Positions 53,469 to 61,780 of a DNA stretch of 64,000 bases are shown in pieces. Under the pieces are notes generated by a model, which searched no databases, was not told where the DNA came from, and saw nothing but the letters and a program-made list of their open reading frames with translations. Made by a program: the position numbers and the translations under genes. Source of the DNA: an uncultured beta proteobacterium (lineage in GTDB: Bacteria; Pseudomonadota; Gammaproteobacteria; Burkholderiales; Burkholderiaceae_C); assembly GCA_903938815.1 (NCBI GenBank), contig CAJAES010000039.1, positions 1 to 64,000 of the forward strand, written 5' to 3'. The number at the start of each line of letters is the position of its first letter. Positions within the stretch are counted from its first letter, which is position 1.

Positions 53469-54805
53469 GCAGCCACCTCACGGTCACGGATCGCTGCTTC
53501 GTTCACGACACCATCGTGTTCCACCAGGGCGGCGGCATCATCTTCGCGCCCGCCGGGGAAAAGAAGACATATCACGACAGCTACAGCGTCATCTGCCGAC
53601 GGCTCGTCGTCATCGGGGGTGGCCAGCCGCCGCGGGGCAACCCCTGTGGCGCAGACGACCCGGGCTCGACCTACAAGAACCTCAACGTCATCACCTGGGC
53701 GGGCCGGCTGCGCGCGGCGCCTGATGGTGCCAACTACGCCGGCTCGGCGCCCGATGGCGGCAACGGGCCCGGAGAGACCCCGTTCGATCGAGACGAGTGG
53801 GCCGATCTTGGCCAGGGCAACAATGGCAGCAAGGGTCACCGCGGCCACGACGGCCAGAAAGGGGCGGCGGGTGGCACCGGCATGAATACGCTCGGGTTCT
53901 CCGCCAACCAGATGAAGGAAATCCGGCCCGTGCTGAACATCGTGGCGCTTGAGGTCGAGTTCGACACCGCCGGCAGCCACCTGATCATCGACTGGGACGG
54001 GCAGGCCGCCGGCAGCGGCGGGCGTGGGCAGAACGGCGGGCGCGGCGGCGCCGGCATGGGCGGCCGGGACGGCAGCACCGACGACAGCGTCTGGGGCGAC
54101 AGCTGCGAGCGCGGCCCGGGCAATGGCGGCGACGCCGGCGATGGCGGCAACGGCGGGGCCGGTGGCGACGGCGGGATAGGCGGCGCCGCGGGCGACATCC
54201 ACGTCATCAGCGTGGCGGCGAATCTCGTTCCCGGCGGGCCCCTGTTCGGTTCGCAGGTCAGCTACGTGAATGGCGGCGGCCAGGGCGGCGACCCCGGCGA
54301 AGGCGGCCGAGGGGGCAAGGGTGGCACGCAGTTCGGGCGAGCGGGCAAGAAGAGCAGCGCCTGCGAGGAAGCGCAGAACGGCGAATCCGGCTTCGACGGT
54401 TCGCCGGAGCCCGGCACCACCGGCGGCACCACACCAGGCACGGCCGGCATGCCCGGCGCGGCCGGCCCACCGCCCTTCTTCGAGCCGATCGACCCCCCGA
54501 GAACGCGCACCTGCGCCGACCTGATTCCTCCTGCGCTCACCATCGCCAGCATCGCCCCCCCCACCGGCGCACGCAACACGACCGTGCCGGTCGTCATCAC
54601 CGGAGTCGGCTTCGATTCCGCAGCACCACAGCAGGTGACGGTGAGCGGGGCCGGCATCACCGTCGGTCCCCTGACCGTGACGCCCACCACCATCCAGTGC
54701 GATTTCGTGATCGGGCAACTGGCGCCGCAGAACGCGCGCGACGTCACCGTGACCGTGGGCCTGACGACCTCGGTCACCTCGACCGGCGGGTTCACGGTTG
54801 TCTGA
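53375..54805 (+). CDS. Glycine-rich repeat protein with C-terminal IPT/TIG domain
   Basis: The 476-residue protein starts at an ATG with AGAGGAGA upstream. After a short N-terminal part with a CTTC pair, residues about 120-350 are collagen-like and Gly/Asp/Asn-rich (GGRGQNGGRGGAGMGGRDG, NGGDAGDGGNGGAGGDGGIG). The final 90 residues form an IPT/TIG-type immunoglobulin domain (TIASIAPPTGARNTTVPVVI, VTVSGAGITVGPLTVTPTT). No clear signal peptide is present. Function is unknown; it may be a structural or surface protein. The next gene starts four bases after its stop. Confidence 0.75.
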   Translation: MAQMPVVCTTCSAPVNAVFDPTSGSRSSITLSSHLTVTDRCFVHDTIVFHQGGGIIFAPAGEKKTYHDSYSVICRRLVVIGGGQPPRGNPCGADDPGSTYKNLNVITWAGRLRAAPDGANYAGSAPDGGNGPGETPFDRDEWADLGQGNNGSKGHRGHDGQKGAAGGTGMNTLGFSANQMKEIRPVLNIVALEVEFDTAGSHLIIDWDGQAAGSGGRGQNGGRGGAGMGGRDGSTDDSVWGDSCERGPGNGGDAGDGGNGGAGGDGGIGGAAGDIHVISVAANLVPGGPLFGSQVSYVNGGGQGGDPGEGGRGGKGGTQFGRAGKKSSACEEAQNGESGFDGSPEPGTTGGTTPGTAGMPGAAGPPPFFEPIDPPRTRTCADLIPPALTIASIAPPTGARNTTVPVVITGVGFDSAAPQQVTVSGAGITVGPLTVTPTTIQCDFVIGQLAPQNARDVTVTVGLTTSVTSTGGFTVV

Positions 54806-54809
54806 GCGG

Positions 54810-55895
54810 ATGGCACCCGAGCCGGGCGTCGATCGGGAGGTCGGGCAGGTGAGCCGCCATGTGGACGGTCAGGCTGACGGTCAGGCGGACGGCCTGGCCA
54901 TCGAGCAGGCGGTGGCGCGCGCCCGCGCGTTCCTGATCGATGCGGCGGCAGGCGGCTTCGCGGAGGCCCGGCACGACATGACCTTCCCGCATGCGCTGGG
55001 CTTCACCGGCGCGCAGGAACGCCAGCAAGGCGACATCTTCTCGCGCGCGGTGCTGGGCGCCTGGCTGCTCGACATCGCCGAGGCCCGGGGCGGCGACGCC
55101 AGGCTCGAAGGCATCGCGGCAGCGCAGGCAGATCATGTCGCGGGGCAGCGGCTGGCGGATTGCGAAGGAGGCTGGAGCTACTTTCCCGGCCTGCCCGAAC
55201 TGCCGCCGGACCTCGACACGCTGGGCGCCACCATCGAGCTGTTTGCCCGCGCGGCGCCGCAGCACCTGCCGCTGTGCGAAGGCCCCATCCGGCTGGCGCT
55301 GTCGCAGCGCGCGGCGGACGGCAGCATCCGCACCTTCCTGATCGGCGACGGCGACCCGGCCGTCCGGCGCCAGGCCATGCTGCGCGGCGTCGAGCTGTAC
55401 TGGGGCCACACCGCCGATGCGGACGCGATGGCGCGCTTTCATCTCGGCCTGCTGCGGCTGGACCCTGCACGCTACGCGCCTGCTGCCCCGCTGGACTGGC
55501 TGGCCGCGCAACAGGACGCAGACGGCGCCTGGCGCGTGCCCTGGTACGAGGGCGCCACCTACGGAACGCAGCTGTGCGCGGCGCTCTTCGAAAGGCTCGC
55601 GCCCGATCACCCGGCTGCGGTGAAGGCGGCGCACTTCCTGACCGGGCCGCCGCAGCCGCCCGCCACCGCCACAACCAACGCCATGACACTGGCGCTGTCG
55701 GGCATCGGCGCGGCCGCACGGGCGGCACGGGCCAGCACGCTGGCCGCACTGCAGGAACCCGATGGCTCCTGGGCGCCATCGCCGTGGATCCGCATGCCGA
55801 TGGGCCGGCCGGGCGGCGCCGTCACGCGCGTGCTGACCTGGCAGAGCCGCACCATCACCACGGCGCTGTGTCTGCGCGCGCTCGTCGCCGGGTGA
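54810..55895 (+). CDS. Alpha/alpha-toroid (prenyltransferase/squalene-cyclase repeat) protein
   Basis: The 361-residue protein contains repeated helical units with the G-x-W motifs of terpene-cyclase-like toroids: CEGGWSYFPGLPELPPDLDT, QQDADGAWRVPWYEGATYGT, and LQEPDGSWAPSPWIRMPMGR. The Asp-rich DxDD of squalene-hopene cyclase is not seen, so it is probably not a classical cyclase. Downstream of an IPT/TIG protein, it might modify or bind that protein. An alternative TTG start (54798) overlaps the previous stop. Confidence 0.68.
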   Translation: MAPEPGVDREVGQVSRHVDGQADGQADGLAIEQAVARARAFLIDAAAGGFAEARHDMTFPHALGFTGAQERQQGDIFSRAVLGAWLLDIAEARGGDARLEGIAAAQADHVAGQRLADCEGGWSYFPGLPELPPDLDTLGATIELFARAAPQHLPLCEGPIRLALSQRAADGSIRTFLIGDGDPAVRRQAMLRGVELYWGHTADADAMARFHLGLLRLDPARYAPAAPLDWLAAQQDADGAWRVPWYEGATYGTQLCAALFERLAPDHPAAVKAAHFLTGPPQPPATATTNAMTLALSGIGAAARAARASTLAALQEPDGSWAPSPWIRMPMGRPGGAVTRVLTWQSRTITTALCLRALVAG

Positions 55896-55958
55896 CGCTA
55901 CCATTCCGGCCCGGCCGAACTCCATCGGCCACCCTACTCCGGAAAGCGCGTACAGCCC

Positions 55959-56186
55959 ATGCAGGTCGACAAGGAAATCGATGCGAGCGGCCTGGCCTGC
56001 CCGATGCCCATCGTGAAGACGAAGAAGGCGCTCGATGCCATGGCCAGCGGCCAGGTGCTGCGCGTGCTGGGCACCGACCCGGGCTCGCTGGACGACATGC
56101 CCGCCTTCGCACAAAGCGGGGGCCACACGCTGATTTCCGCCACCGAAGAAGGCGAACGCTTCGTCTTCCTCATCCGCAAGAAGTGA
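55959..56186 (+). CDS. TusA-family sulfurtransferase
   Basis: A 75-residue protein of the TusA/YedF fold. The sulfur-carrying Cys is in ASGLACPMPIVKTKKALD, near residue 14, with the expected CPxP motif. It relays persulfide sulfur between cytoplasmic enzymes. Two bases separate its stop from the possible GTG start of the YeeE/YedE transporter, and TusA-YeeE/YedE pairs are a known thiosulfate-uptake arrangement. It thus probably receives sulfur from the transporter. Confidence 0.9.
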   Translation: MQVDKEIDASGLACPMPIVKTKKALDAMASGQVLRVLGTDPGSLDDMPAFAQSGGHTLISATEEGERFVFLIRKK

Positions 56187-56190
56187 CGTG

Positions 56191-57297
56191 ATGGCCAGCG
56201 ACCCGAGCTCAATCGTCATCGGCGGCGGCTTCGTGCTGGCCTTCGTCTTCGGCGCCGTCGCGCAGAAGACGAACTTCTGCACCATGGGCGCCATCTCCGA
56301 CATCGTCAACATGGGGCACTGGGCCCGTATGCGCATGTGGATGCTGGCCGTGGCCGTGGCCGTGGTCGGCGCCGGCGCGCTCGATCTCGCCGGCCTGGTG
56401 GACCTGTCCAAGGCCGTCACGCAGCAACCCACGCTGCGCTGGCTGTCGCTGGTGCTGGGCGGCCTGGTGTTCGGCGTGGGCATGACGCTGTCGGGCGGCT
56501 GCGCCAACCGCAACCTGGTGCGCGCGGGCGGCGGCAGCCTGCGCTCGCTGGTGGTGCTGCTGGTGATGGCAGTGGCCGCCTATATGACGATGAAGGGCCT
56601 GTTCGCGCAGGGCCGCGCCAGCTGGCTCGACCCGGTGGCGCTGCCGCTCGGCGAATCGGGCTGGGCCGACCAGGGCCTGCCGACGGCCATCGCACGGCTG
56701 ACCGGCCTGGCCGAGCCCACGGCGCGGGGCCTCGCGATGGCGCTGGTGGCGCTGCCGCTGCTGGTCTTCGTCCTGGCCGACCGCGCGTTCCGGCGCAACA
56801 ACCCGCAGGCCATCGGCGGCGTGATCCTGGGGCTCGTCATCACGGCGGGCTTCTATCTCAGCGGCGCCATCGGCTTCGGCGAGAACCCCGAGACGCTCGA
56901 GGACGGCTTCTTCGCCACCAACTCGCGCGCGCTCGAATCGATGAGCTTCGTCGGGCCGCTGGCCTACGGGCTGGAACTGCTGATGCTCTGGACCGACGCC
57001 TCGCTGCACCTGACGCTGGGCATCGCCTCGGTGCTGGGCGTGGTGGCCGGCGCCGCCGTGGTGGCCCTGGCGACTGGGCGCTTCCGCTGGGAGGGCTTCG
57101 CGTCGGTGTCCGACCTGCGCCAGCAGCTCTTCGGCGCGGTGCTGATGGGCTTCGGCGGCGTCACGGCCATCGGCTGCACGGTCGGGCAGGGCATGACGGG
57201 CATCGCCACGCTCGCGCTGGGCTCGTTCATCGCGGTGGCCGCCATCGTGGCGGGCTGCTATGCCACGCTGAAGGTGCTGATCGCCCGCGAGGGCTGA
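56191..57297 (+). CDS. YeeE/YedE-family sulfur transporter (second copy)
   Basis: A 368-residue membrane protein with about nine segments and the conserved family Cys motifs: QKTNFCTMGAISDIVNMG near residue 28, MTLSGGCANRNLVRAGGG near residue 97 and VTAIGCTVGQGMTGIATL near residue 325. ATG at 56191 is used; GTG at 56188 is equally possible. Paired with TusA, it should import thiosulfate sulfur. It is a distant relative of the sox-linked transporter at 17905-19002, so the window carries two systems of this type. Confidence 0.88.
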   Translation: MASDPSSIVIGGGFVLAFVFGAVAQKTNFCTMGAISDIVNMGHWARMRMWMLAVAVAVVGAGALDLAGLVDLSKAVTQQPTLRWLSLVLGGLVFGVGMTLSGGCANRNLVRAGGGSLRSLVVLLVMAVAAYMTMKGLFAQGRASWLDPVALPLGESGWADQGLPTAIARLTGLAEPTARGLAMALVALPLLVFVLADRAFRRNNPQAIGGVILGLVITAGFYLSGAIGFGENPETLEDGFFATNSRALESMSFVGPLAYGLELLMLWTDASLHLTLGIASVLGVVAGAAVVALATGRFRWEGFASVSDLRQQLFGAVLMGFGGVTAIGCTVGQGMTGIATLALGSFIAVAAIVAGCYATLKVLIAREG

Positions 57298-57321
57298 ACC
57301 GGCGGGGCGTAGCCTGACGGC

Positions 57322-57377
<56 letters not shown>

Positions 57378-57388
57378 CGCAAGTCGCC

Positions 57389-58126
57389 TCAGGCCCGCGC
57401 GCCGAGCTGGCGCGAGAGCTCGGCCGCGCAGGCCTTGAGCGCGCGCGCCGGTGCGCCGTCGTCCCGCACGTCGAAGCTCGGCCCCGGCCCGATGGCCGTG
57501 AGGCTGAGCACCAGGTACCCGGCGGCGTCGAACACCGGCGCGGCCAGCGCACTGATGCCGGGCACGGCGGCGTCCACCGCGTGCGCGATGCCGGCGGCGC
57601 GGATGGCTTCCAGGTCGCGCTCGAATGCGGCGTCGAAGGGGGTGTCGGGGTCGCTTGCACGCACGGCGGCGCGCGGCAGCCAGGCCGCGAACAACTTGCC
57701 CGAAGCCGTGCCGCGCAGGCTCATGACAGTGCCGTGGCGCATGCCCACGTGCACGTGGGCCGGGCCCTCCTCGGTGCGCACGATGGTGGCGCCGCGGCTG
57801 CCCCAGACAGCGATGCCCACGGTCTGCCCCACGGCTTGGGCCAGCGCGGGCAGCTGCGCCGTGGCCATGCGCACCGGGTCGCTCTGCTGCAGGCTGATGA
57901 GGCCGAGCTGCATCGACAGCGGCCCGAGCCCGTAGCGGCCGCTGGATTCGTCCTGCGCGATCAGGCCCAGCTTGCCGAAGCTCACCAGGTACGGGTGGGC
58001 CTTGGCCGGCGCCATGCCGGCGGCCTGCGCCAGGTCCTTCAGCGCCATGGGCCGGCCTTCGTGCACCAGGGCCAGCAACAGCCGGCCACCGACCTCGACG
58101 CTCTGGATACCGCGCTGCGCCTTCAT
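57389..58126 (-). CDS. IclR-family regulator of the homogentisate operon
   Basis: A 245-residue IclR regulator. Winged [23 protein letters not shown] and [20 protein letters not shown]; effector domain from [20 protein letters not shown] with [20 protein letters not shown]. It diverges from the + strand homogentisate-type operon starting at 58231, and a long inverted repeat lies in the gap. It probably senses a phenylacetate-derived aromatic acid. Confidence 0.9.
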   Translation of the reverse strand: MKAQRGIQSVEVGGRLLLALVHEGRPMALKDLAQAAGMAPAKAHPYLVSFGKLGLIAQDESSGRYGLGPLSMQLGLISLQQSDPVRMATAQLPALAQAVGQTVGIAVWGSRGATIVRTEEGPAHVHVGMRHGTVMSLRGTASGKLFAAWLPRAAVRASDPDTPFDAAFERDLEAIRAAGIAHAVDAAVPGISALAAPVFDAAGYLVLSLTAIGPGPSFDVRDDGAPARALKACAAELSRQLGARA

Positions 58127-58144
58127 CTTGGGGTTTCTACTTGA

Positions 58145-58216
58145 TTGAACGAATTAGACAATATCGAATCTTTGACCTAAGATCAAGTCCAGTTCAGCAT
58201 AGACGAATTCGTTCAA
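58145..58216. promoter_or_regulatory. Candidate IclR operator: 11-bp inverted repeat
   Basis: TTGAACGAATT (58145-58155) and its exact reverse complement AATTCGTTCAA (58206-58216) lie 50 bp apart in the 104-bp gap between iclR-like and the MBL gene. Each arm is close to one of the two divergent starts. The perfect 11-bp match in GC-rich DNA suggests that IclR dimers bind both arms and control both directions. Confidence 0.7.
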
Positions 58217-58230
58217 CGTCAGGAGTCCCG

Positions 58231-59184
58231 ATGAGCAAAGCCTTCGCCAGCCAGGCGGACCTGGAAGAAAAGAAGGTCAGCTTCACGAAGCTGTCCGAGC
58301 ATGCCTACGCGTACACGGCCGAAGGCGACCCGAACACCGGCATCGTCATCGGCGACGAAGCGGTGATGGTCATCGACACGCAGGCCACGCCGGTGATGGC
58401 GCAGGACGTCATCCGCCGCATCCGCGAAGTGACCGACAAGCCCATCAAGTACGTCGTGCTGAGCCACTATCACGCGGTGCGCGTGCTGGGCGCCTCGGCC
58501 TACGAGCCCGAGCACATCCTGGCCAGCGAGGACACGCTCTCGCTCATCAAGGAGCGCGGCGAGCAGGACAAGGCCAGCGAGATCGGCCGCTTCCCGCGCC
58601 TGTTCCGCAACGTCGAGAGCGTGCCCGCCGGCCTCACCTGGCCCACCATGACCTTCACCGGCAAGATGACGCTGTGGCTCGGAAAGCTGGAAGTGCAGCT
58701 GCTGCAGCTGGGCCGTGGCCACACCAAGGGCGACACCGTCGTCTGGCTGCCGCAGGAGCGCATCCTGTTCAGCGGCGACCTGGTCGAGTTCGACGCCACG
58801 CCGTACGCCGGCGACGCCTACTTCAGCGACTGGCCGCAGACGCTGGACAACCTGGCCGCGCTGAAGCCCGAGAAGCTGGTGCCCGGCCGCGGCGCCGCAC
58901 TCGAGAACGAGGCGCAGGTGGCCGCCGGCCTGGCAGGCACGCGCGCCTTCATCGCCGACGTGTTCGCGTCGGTGAAGTCCGGCGCCGCCGCGGGCAAGGA
59001 CCTGAAGTCCGTCTACCGCGAGACGCTGGACACGGTGCGCCCGAAGTACGGCCACTGGGTCATCTTCGACCACTGCATGCCGTTCGACGTGACCCGCGCG
59101 TACGACGAGGCCACGCAGCACCGCGACCCCCGCATCTGGACCGCCGAGCGCGACATCGAGATGTGGAAAGCCCTGGAATCCTGA
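58231..59184 (+). CDS. Metallo-beta-lactamase-fold protein with altered metal site
   Basis: A 317-residue MBL-fold protein: IVIGDEAVMVIDTQATPV, VVLSHYHAVRVLGASAY, LQLGRGHTKGDTVVW and ILFSGDLVEFDATP. The canonical HxHxDH loop is here HYHAVR, so the Asp and His are replaced by Val and Arg, and the PGHG that would provide another ligand reads PGRG. Two His, the GHTKGD His and the SGD Asp remain. It is first in the homogentisate operon, with AGGAG before its ATG. A hydrolase role with an unusual or single metal is inferred. Confidence 0.85.
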   Translation: MSKAFASQADLEEKKVSFTKLSEHAYAYTAEGDPNTGIVIGDEAVMVIDTQATPVMAQDVIRRIREVTDKPIKYVVLSHYHAVRVLGASAYEPEHILASEDTLSLIKERGEQDKASEIGRFPRLFRNVESVPAGLTWPTMTFTGKMTLWLGKLEVQLLQLGRGHTKGDTVVWLPQERILFSGDLVEFDATPYAGDAYFSDWPQTLDNLAALKPEKLVPGRGAALENEAQVAAGLAGTRAFIADVFASVKSGAAAGKDLKSVYRETLDTVRPKYGHWVIFDHCMPFDVTRAYDEATQHRDPRIWTAERDIEMWKALES

Positions 59185-59198
59185 ACCGGAGGTCCGTC

Positions 59199-59738
59199 AT
59201 GGCCATCGAACGCATCCACCACGTGGCGTATCGCTGCCGCGACGCCAAGGAAACCGTGGCGTGGTACGGCCGGCACCTGGGCATGGGCTTCGTGCTCGCG
59301 ATCGCCGAGAACCAGGTGCCTTCCACGCACGCGCCCGACCCCTACATGCACGTGTTTCTCGATGCGGGCGCGGGCAACGTGCTGGCGTTCTTCGAGCTGC
59401 CCAACTCCCCGGAGATGGGCCGCGACGAAGCCACCCCGGCGTGGGTTCAGCACCTGGCCTTCAAGGTGGGCAGCCTGGAGGAACTGGAGCGCACGAAGGC
59501 CAGCCTCGAGGCCGCGGGCGTCGAGGTCATCGGCATCACGGACCACGCCATCTTCAAGTCGATCTACTTCTTCGACCCCAATGGCCACCGGCTCGAGCTC
59601 GCGGTGGACACCGCCACGCCCGAGATGAACCGCCAGCTCGATGACGTCAAGTGGGCGATGCTGGAGGAGTGGAGCCAGACGCGCCGCGCGCCCCAGCACG
59701 CCGCGTGGATGCACGAGCGGGAATTCGGCGCGCACTGA
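59199..59738 (+). CDS. VOC-family (glyoxalase/bleomycin-resistance fold) dioxygenase-like protein
   Basis: A 179-residue VOC-superfamily protein. The metal-ligand pattern is His in IERIHHVAYRC near residue 7, a second His in WVQHLAFKVG near residue 85, and Glu in NGHRLELAVDT near residue 130. Members include glyoxalases, epimerases and small dioxygenases. It is 14 bp after the MBL gene in the homogentisate operon, so it likely handles a catabolic intermediate; the exact reaction is not deducible. Confidence 0.85.
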   Translation: MAIERIHHVAYRCRDAKETVAWYGRHLGMGFVLAIAENQVPSTHAPDPYMHVFLDAGAGNVLAFFELPNSPEMGRDEATPAWVQHLAFKVGSLEELERTKASLEAAGVEVIGITDHAIFKSIYFFDPNGHRLELAVDTATPEMNRQLDDVKWAMLEEWSQTRRAPQHAAWMHEREFGAH

Positions 59739-59750
59739 AGCGCGCCCGGG

Positions 59751-59830
59751 TGCAGCTGGACGCACCTGGACGCACCCGGACGCACCTGGACGCGCCGATG
59801 GGCGCCGGAACGCACCGAAACGCACTGAGA
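59751..59830. repeat. Decamer tandem repeat (CGCACCTGGA-like) in intergenic DNA
   Basis: Consecutive 10-bp units (CGCACCTGGA, CGCACCCGGA, CGCACCTGGA and more degenerate copies such as CGCACCGAAA) fill the gap between the VOC gene and the monooxygenase gene. About eight units, the first four well conserved. It may affect spacing or mRNA structure before the monooxygenase; no function is evident. Confidence 0.75.
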
Positions 59831-59840
59831 GGCAGCTCCG

Positions 59841-61517
59841 ATGCTGAACACCTACAACTGGCCGCACTATGCGGTCCGCCCGGCGCCGGAAGTGGGCGCC
59901 GCCACCGTGCGGCGCGTGCCGCTGGTCATCGTGGGCGCCGGCCCGGTGGGCCTGAGCTCGGCCATCGACGCCGCGCAGCGCGGCCTGCCCGTGGTGCTGA
60001 TCGACGACGACGACACCGTCTCGGTGGGCTCGCGCGGCGTCTGCTACGCCAAGCGCACGCTCGAGATCCTCGACCGCCTGGGCATCGGGCAGCGCGTGGT
60101 GGACAAGGGCGTCACCTGGAACGTGGGCCGCACCTTCCACGGCGACGACGAAGTCTTCAGCTTCAACCTGCTGCCCGACCCCGGCCACCACCGTCCGGGC
60201 ATGGTGAACCTGCAGCAGTACTACCTCGAGGAATACCTGGTCGACCGCGCGCAGCAGCTGGGCTCGATCGACCTGCGCTGGAAGAACAAGCTCACCTCGG
60301 TGCAGAGCGACGACAACGGCGCCACGCTGCACATCGAGACCGCCGAGGGCCCCTACACGCTGCACGCCGACTGGCTGATCGTGGCCGACGGCGCGCGCAG
60401 CCCGGTGCGCCGCCAGATGGGCCTGGACATCGAGGGCCAGATCTTCCAGGACCGCTTCCTGATCGCCGACGTGGTGCTCGACGGCGAACTGTTCCCGCTC
60501 GACCGCACCGAACGCCGCTTCTGGTTCGACCCCACGTTCTTCGCAGGCCAGAGCGCGCTGATGCACCGGCAGGCCGACAACGTCTGGCGCGTCGATTTCC
60601 AGCTCGGCTGGGACGCCGACCCCGAAGCCGAAAAAACGCCCGAGCGCGTGTGCCCGCGCATCCGCAAGGCGCTGGACCAGCAGGGCTTCGCGCACATCGG
60701 CTTCGAGCTGGAATGGGTGAGCGTCTACACCTTCCAGTGCCGCCGCATGACCGACTTCCGCCACGGCCGCCTGCTCTTCGTGGGCGACTGCGCGCACCAG
60801 GTCTCGCCCTTCGGCGCGCGCGGTGCCAACTCCGGCATCCAGGACGCCGACAACCTGGTCTGGAAGCTGGCACTCGTGATCGGCGGGCAGGCGCCTGAAT
60901 CGCTGCTCGACAGCTACGCCAGCGAGCGCGGCGCCGCCGCCGACGAGAACCTGCTGAACTCCACGCGCTCCACCGACTTCATGACTCCGAAGAGCCGCGT
61001 GGCCAAGGCACTGCGCGATGCGGTGCTGTCGCTGGCGGCCGAGGTGCCGGCCGGGCGCGCGCTGGTCAACAGCGGGCGGCTGTCGGTGCCCACGGTGCTG
61101 AAGGACTCGCCGCTGAACACGCCCGACACCGAGCCCTTCGACGGCTGGATGCTGCCGGGCTCGCCGGTGGACGACGCGCCCGTGGGCGGCACGACGGCAC
61201 CCTGGCTGCTGCCGCATCTGGGCGAGGGCTTCACGCTGCTGTGCTTCGGCGCACCGGACGCAGCCCGCTGCGCGGTGCTGCAGACCCTGGCCACCGGCCC
61301 GCTGCCGCTGCACGCGCTCGTCGTGCGGCCGCCCGGCGGCGCGCCGCCCGAGGGCTTGGCCGGCCTGGAAGACACCGAGGGCCTGGTCTCGAAGCGCTTC
61401 GACGCCAGGGCCGGCACCACCTATCTGATCCGCCCCGACCAGCACGTGGCCGCGCGCTGGCGCACGCTGGACGCCGAGGCCGTGACGCGCGCGCTGCAGC
61501 GCGCCGCCGGCCACTGA
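59841..61517 (+). CDS. FAD-dependent aromatic hydroxylase (MhaA-like, probable 3-hydroxyphenylacetate 6-hydroxylase)
   Basis: A 558-residue group A flavin monooxygenase. It has the N-terminal dinucleotide motif LVIVGAGPVGLSSAIDAAQR, the WLIVADGARSPVR (DG) motif near residue 180 and LLFVGDCAHQVSPFGARGAN (GD motif) near residue 310. The C-terminal domain has a thioredoxin-like extension typical of the long PheA/MhpA type. In Pseudomonas putida a two-component 3-hydroxyphenylacetate 6-hydroxylase (MhaAB) feeds homogentisate. This gene lies directly before a small DUF2783 gene, hmgA and the fumarylacetoacetase gene, which matches that arrangement. Confidence 0.82.
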   Translation: MLNTYNWPHYAVRPAPEVGAATVRRVPLVIVGAGPVGLSSAIDAAQRGLPVVLIDDDDTVSVGSRGVCYAKRTLEILDRLGIGQRVVDKGVTWNVGRTFHGDDEVFSFNLLPDPGHHRPGMVNLQQYYLEEYLVDRAQQLGSIDLRWKNKLTSVQSDDNGATLHIETAEGPYTLHADWLIVADGARSPVRRQMGLDIEGQIFQDRFLIADVVLDGELFPLDRTERRFWFDPTFFAGQSALMHRQADNVWRVDFQLGWDADPEAEKTPERVCPRIRKALDQQGFAHIGFELEWVSVYTFQCRRMTDFRHGRLLFVGDCAHQVSPFGARGANSGIQDADNLVWKLALVIGGQAPESLLDSYASERGAAADENLLNSTRSTDFMTPKSRVAKALRDAVLSLAAEVPAGRALVNSGRLSVPTVLKDSPLNTPDTEPFDGWMLPGSPVDDAPVGGTTAPWLLPHLGEGFTLLCFGAPDAARCAVLQTLATGPLPLHALVVRPPGGAPPEGLAGLEDTEGLVSKRFDARAGTTYLIRPDQHVAARWRTLDAEAVTRALQRAAGH

Positions 61518-61528
61518 AGGAGCCTGCG

Positions 61529-61780
61529 ATGACACCCAAGCACCTGAACATCCAGCCGAACTTCGGCCTGCCCGGTGAACGCTACCGGCACCCCTACATG
61601 CCCGGCGACGCCTTCTACGACCGGCTCGTCAGCGCCCACCGCGGCCTGGACGACGCGCAGAGCGAAGCCATGCAGGCGCGCCTGGTGCTGCTGCTGGCCA
61701 ATCACATCGGCGACCTGCGCGTGCTCGACGAAGCCATCGCGCTCGCGCGGCAGGGCGTGGTGCCCGGGGAGGCCGCGTGA
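61529..61780 (+). CDS. DUF2783 small protein (MhaB-like coupling partner)
   Basis: An 83-residue protein starting [20 protein letters not shown], with [20 protein letters not shown] and [20 protein letters not shown]. It matches DUF2783. It lies between a flavin hydroxylase and hmgA, the position of the small coupling protein MhaB in the 3-hydroxyphenylacetate hydroxylase system. That role is inferred from position and size. Its stop overlaps the hmgA start by four bases; the ATG follows AAGGAG. Confidence 0.75.
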   Translation: MTPKHLNIQPNFGLPGERYRHPYMPGDAFYDRLVSAHRGLDDAQSEAMQARLVLLLANHIGDLRVLDEAIALARQGVVPGEAA

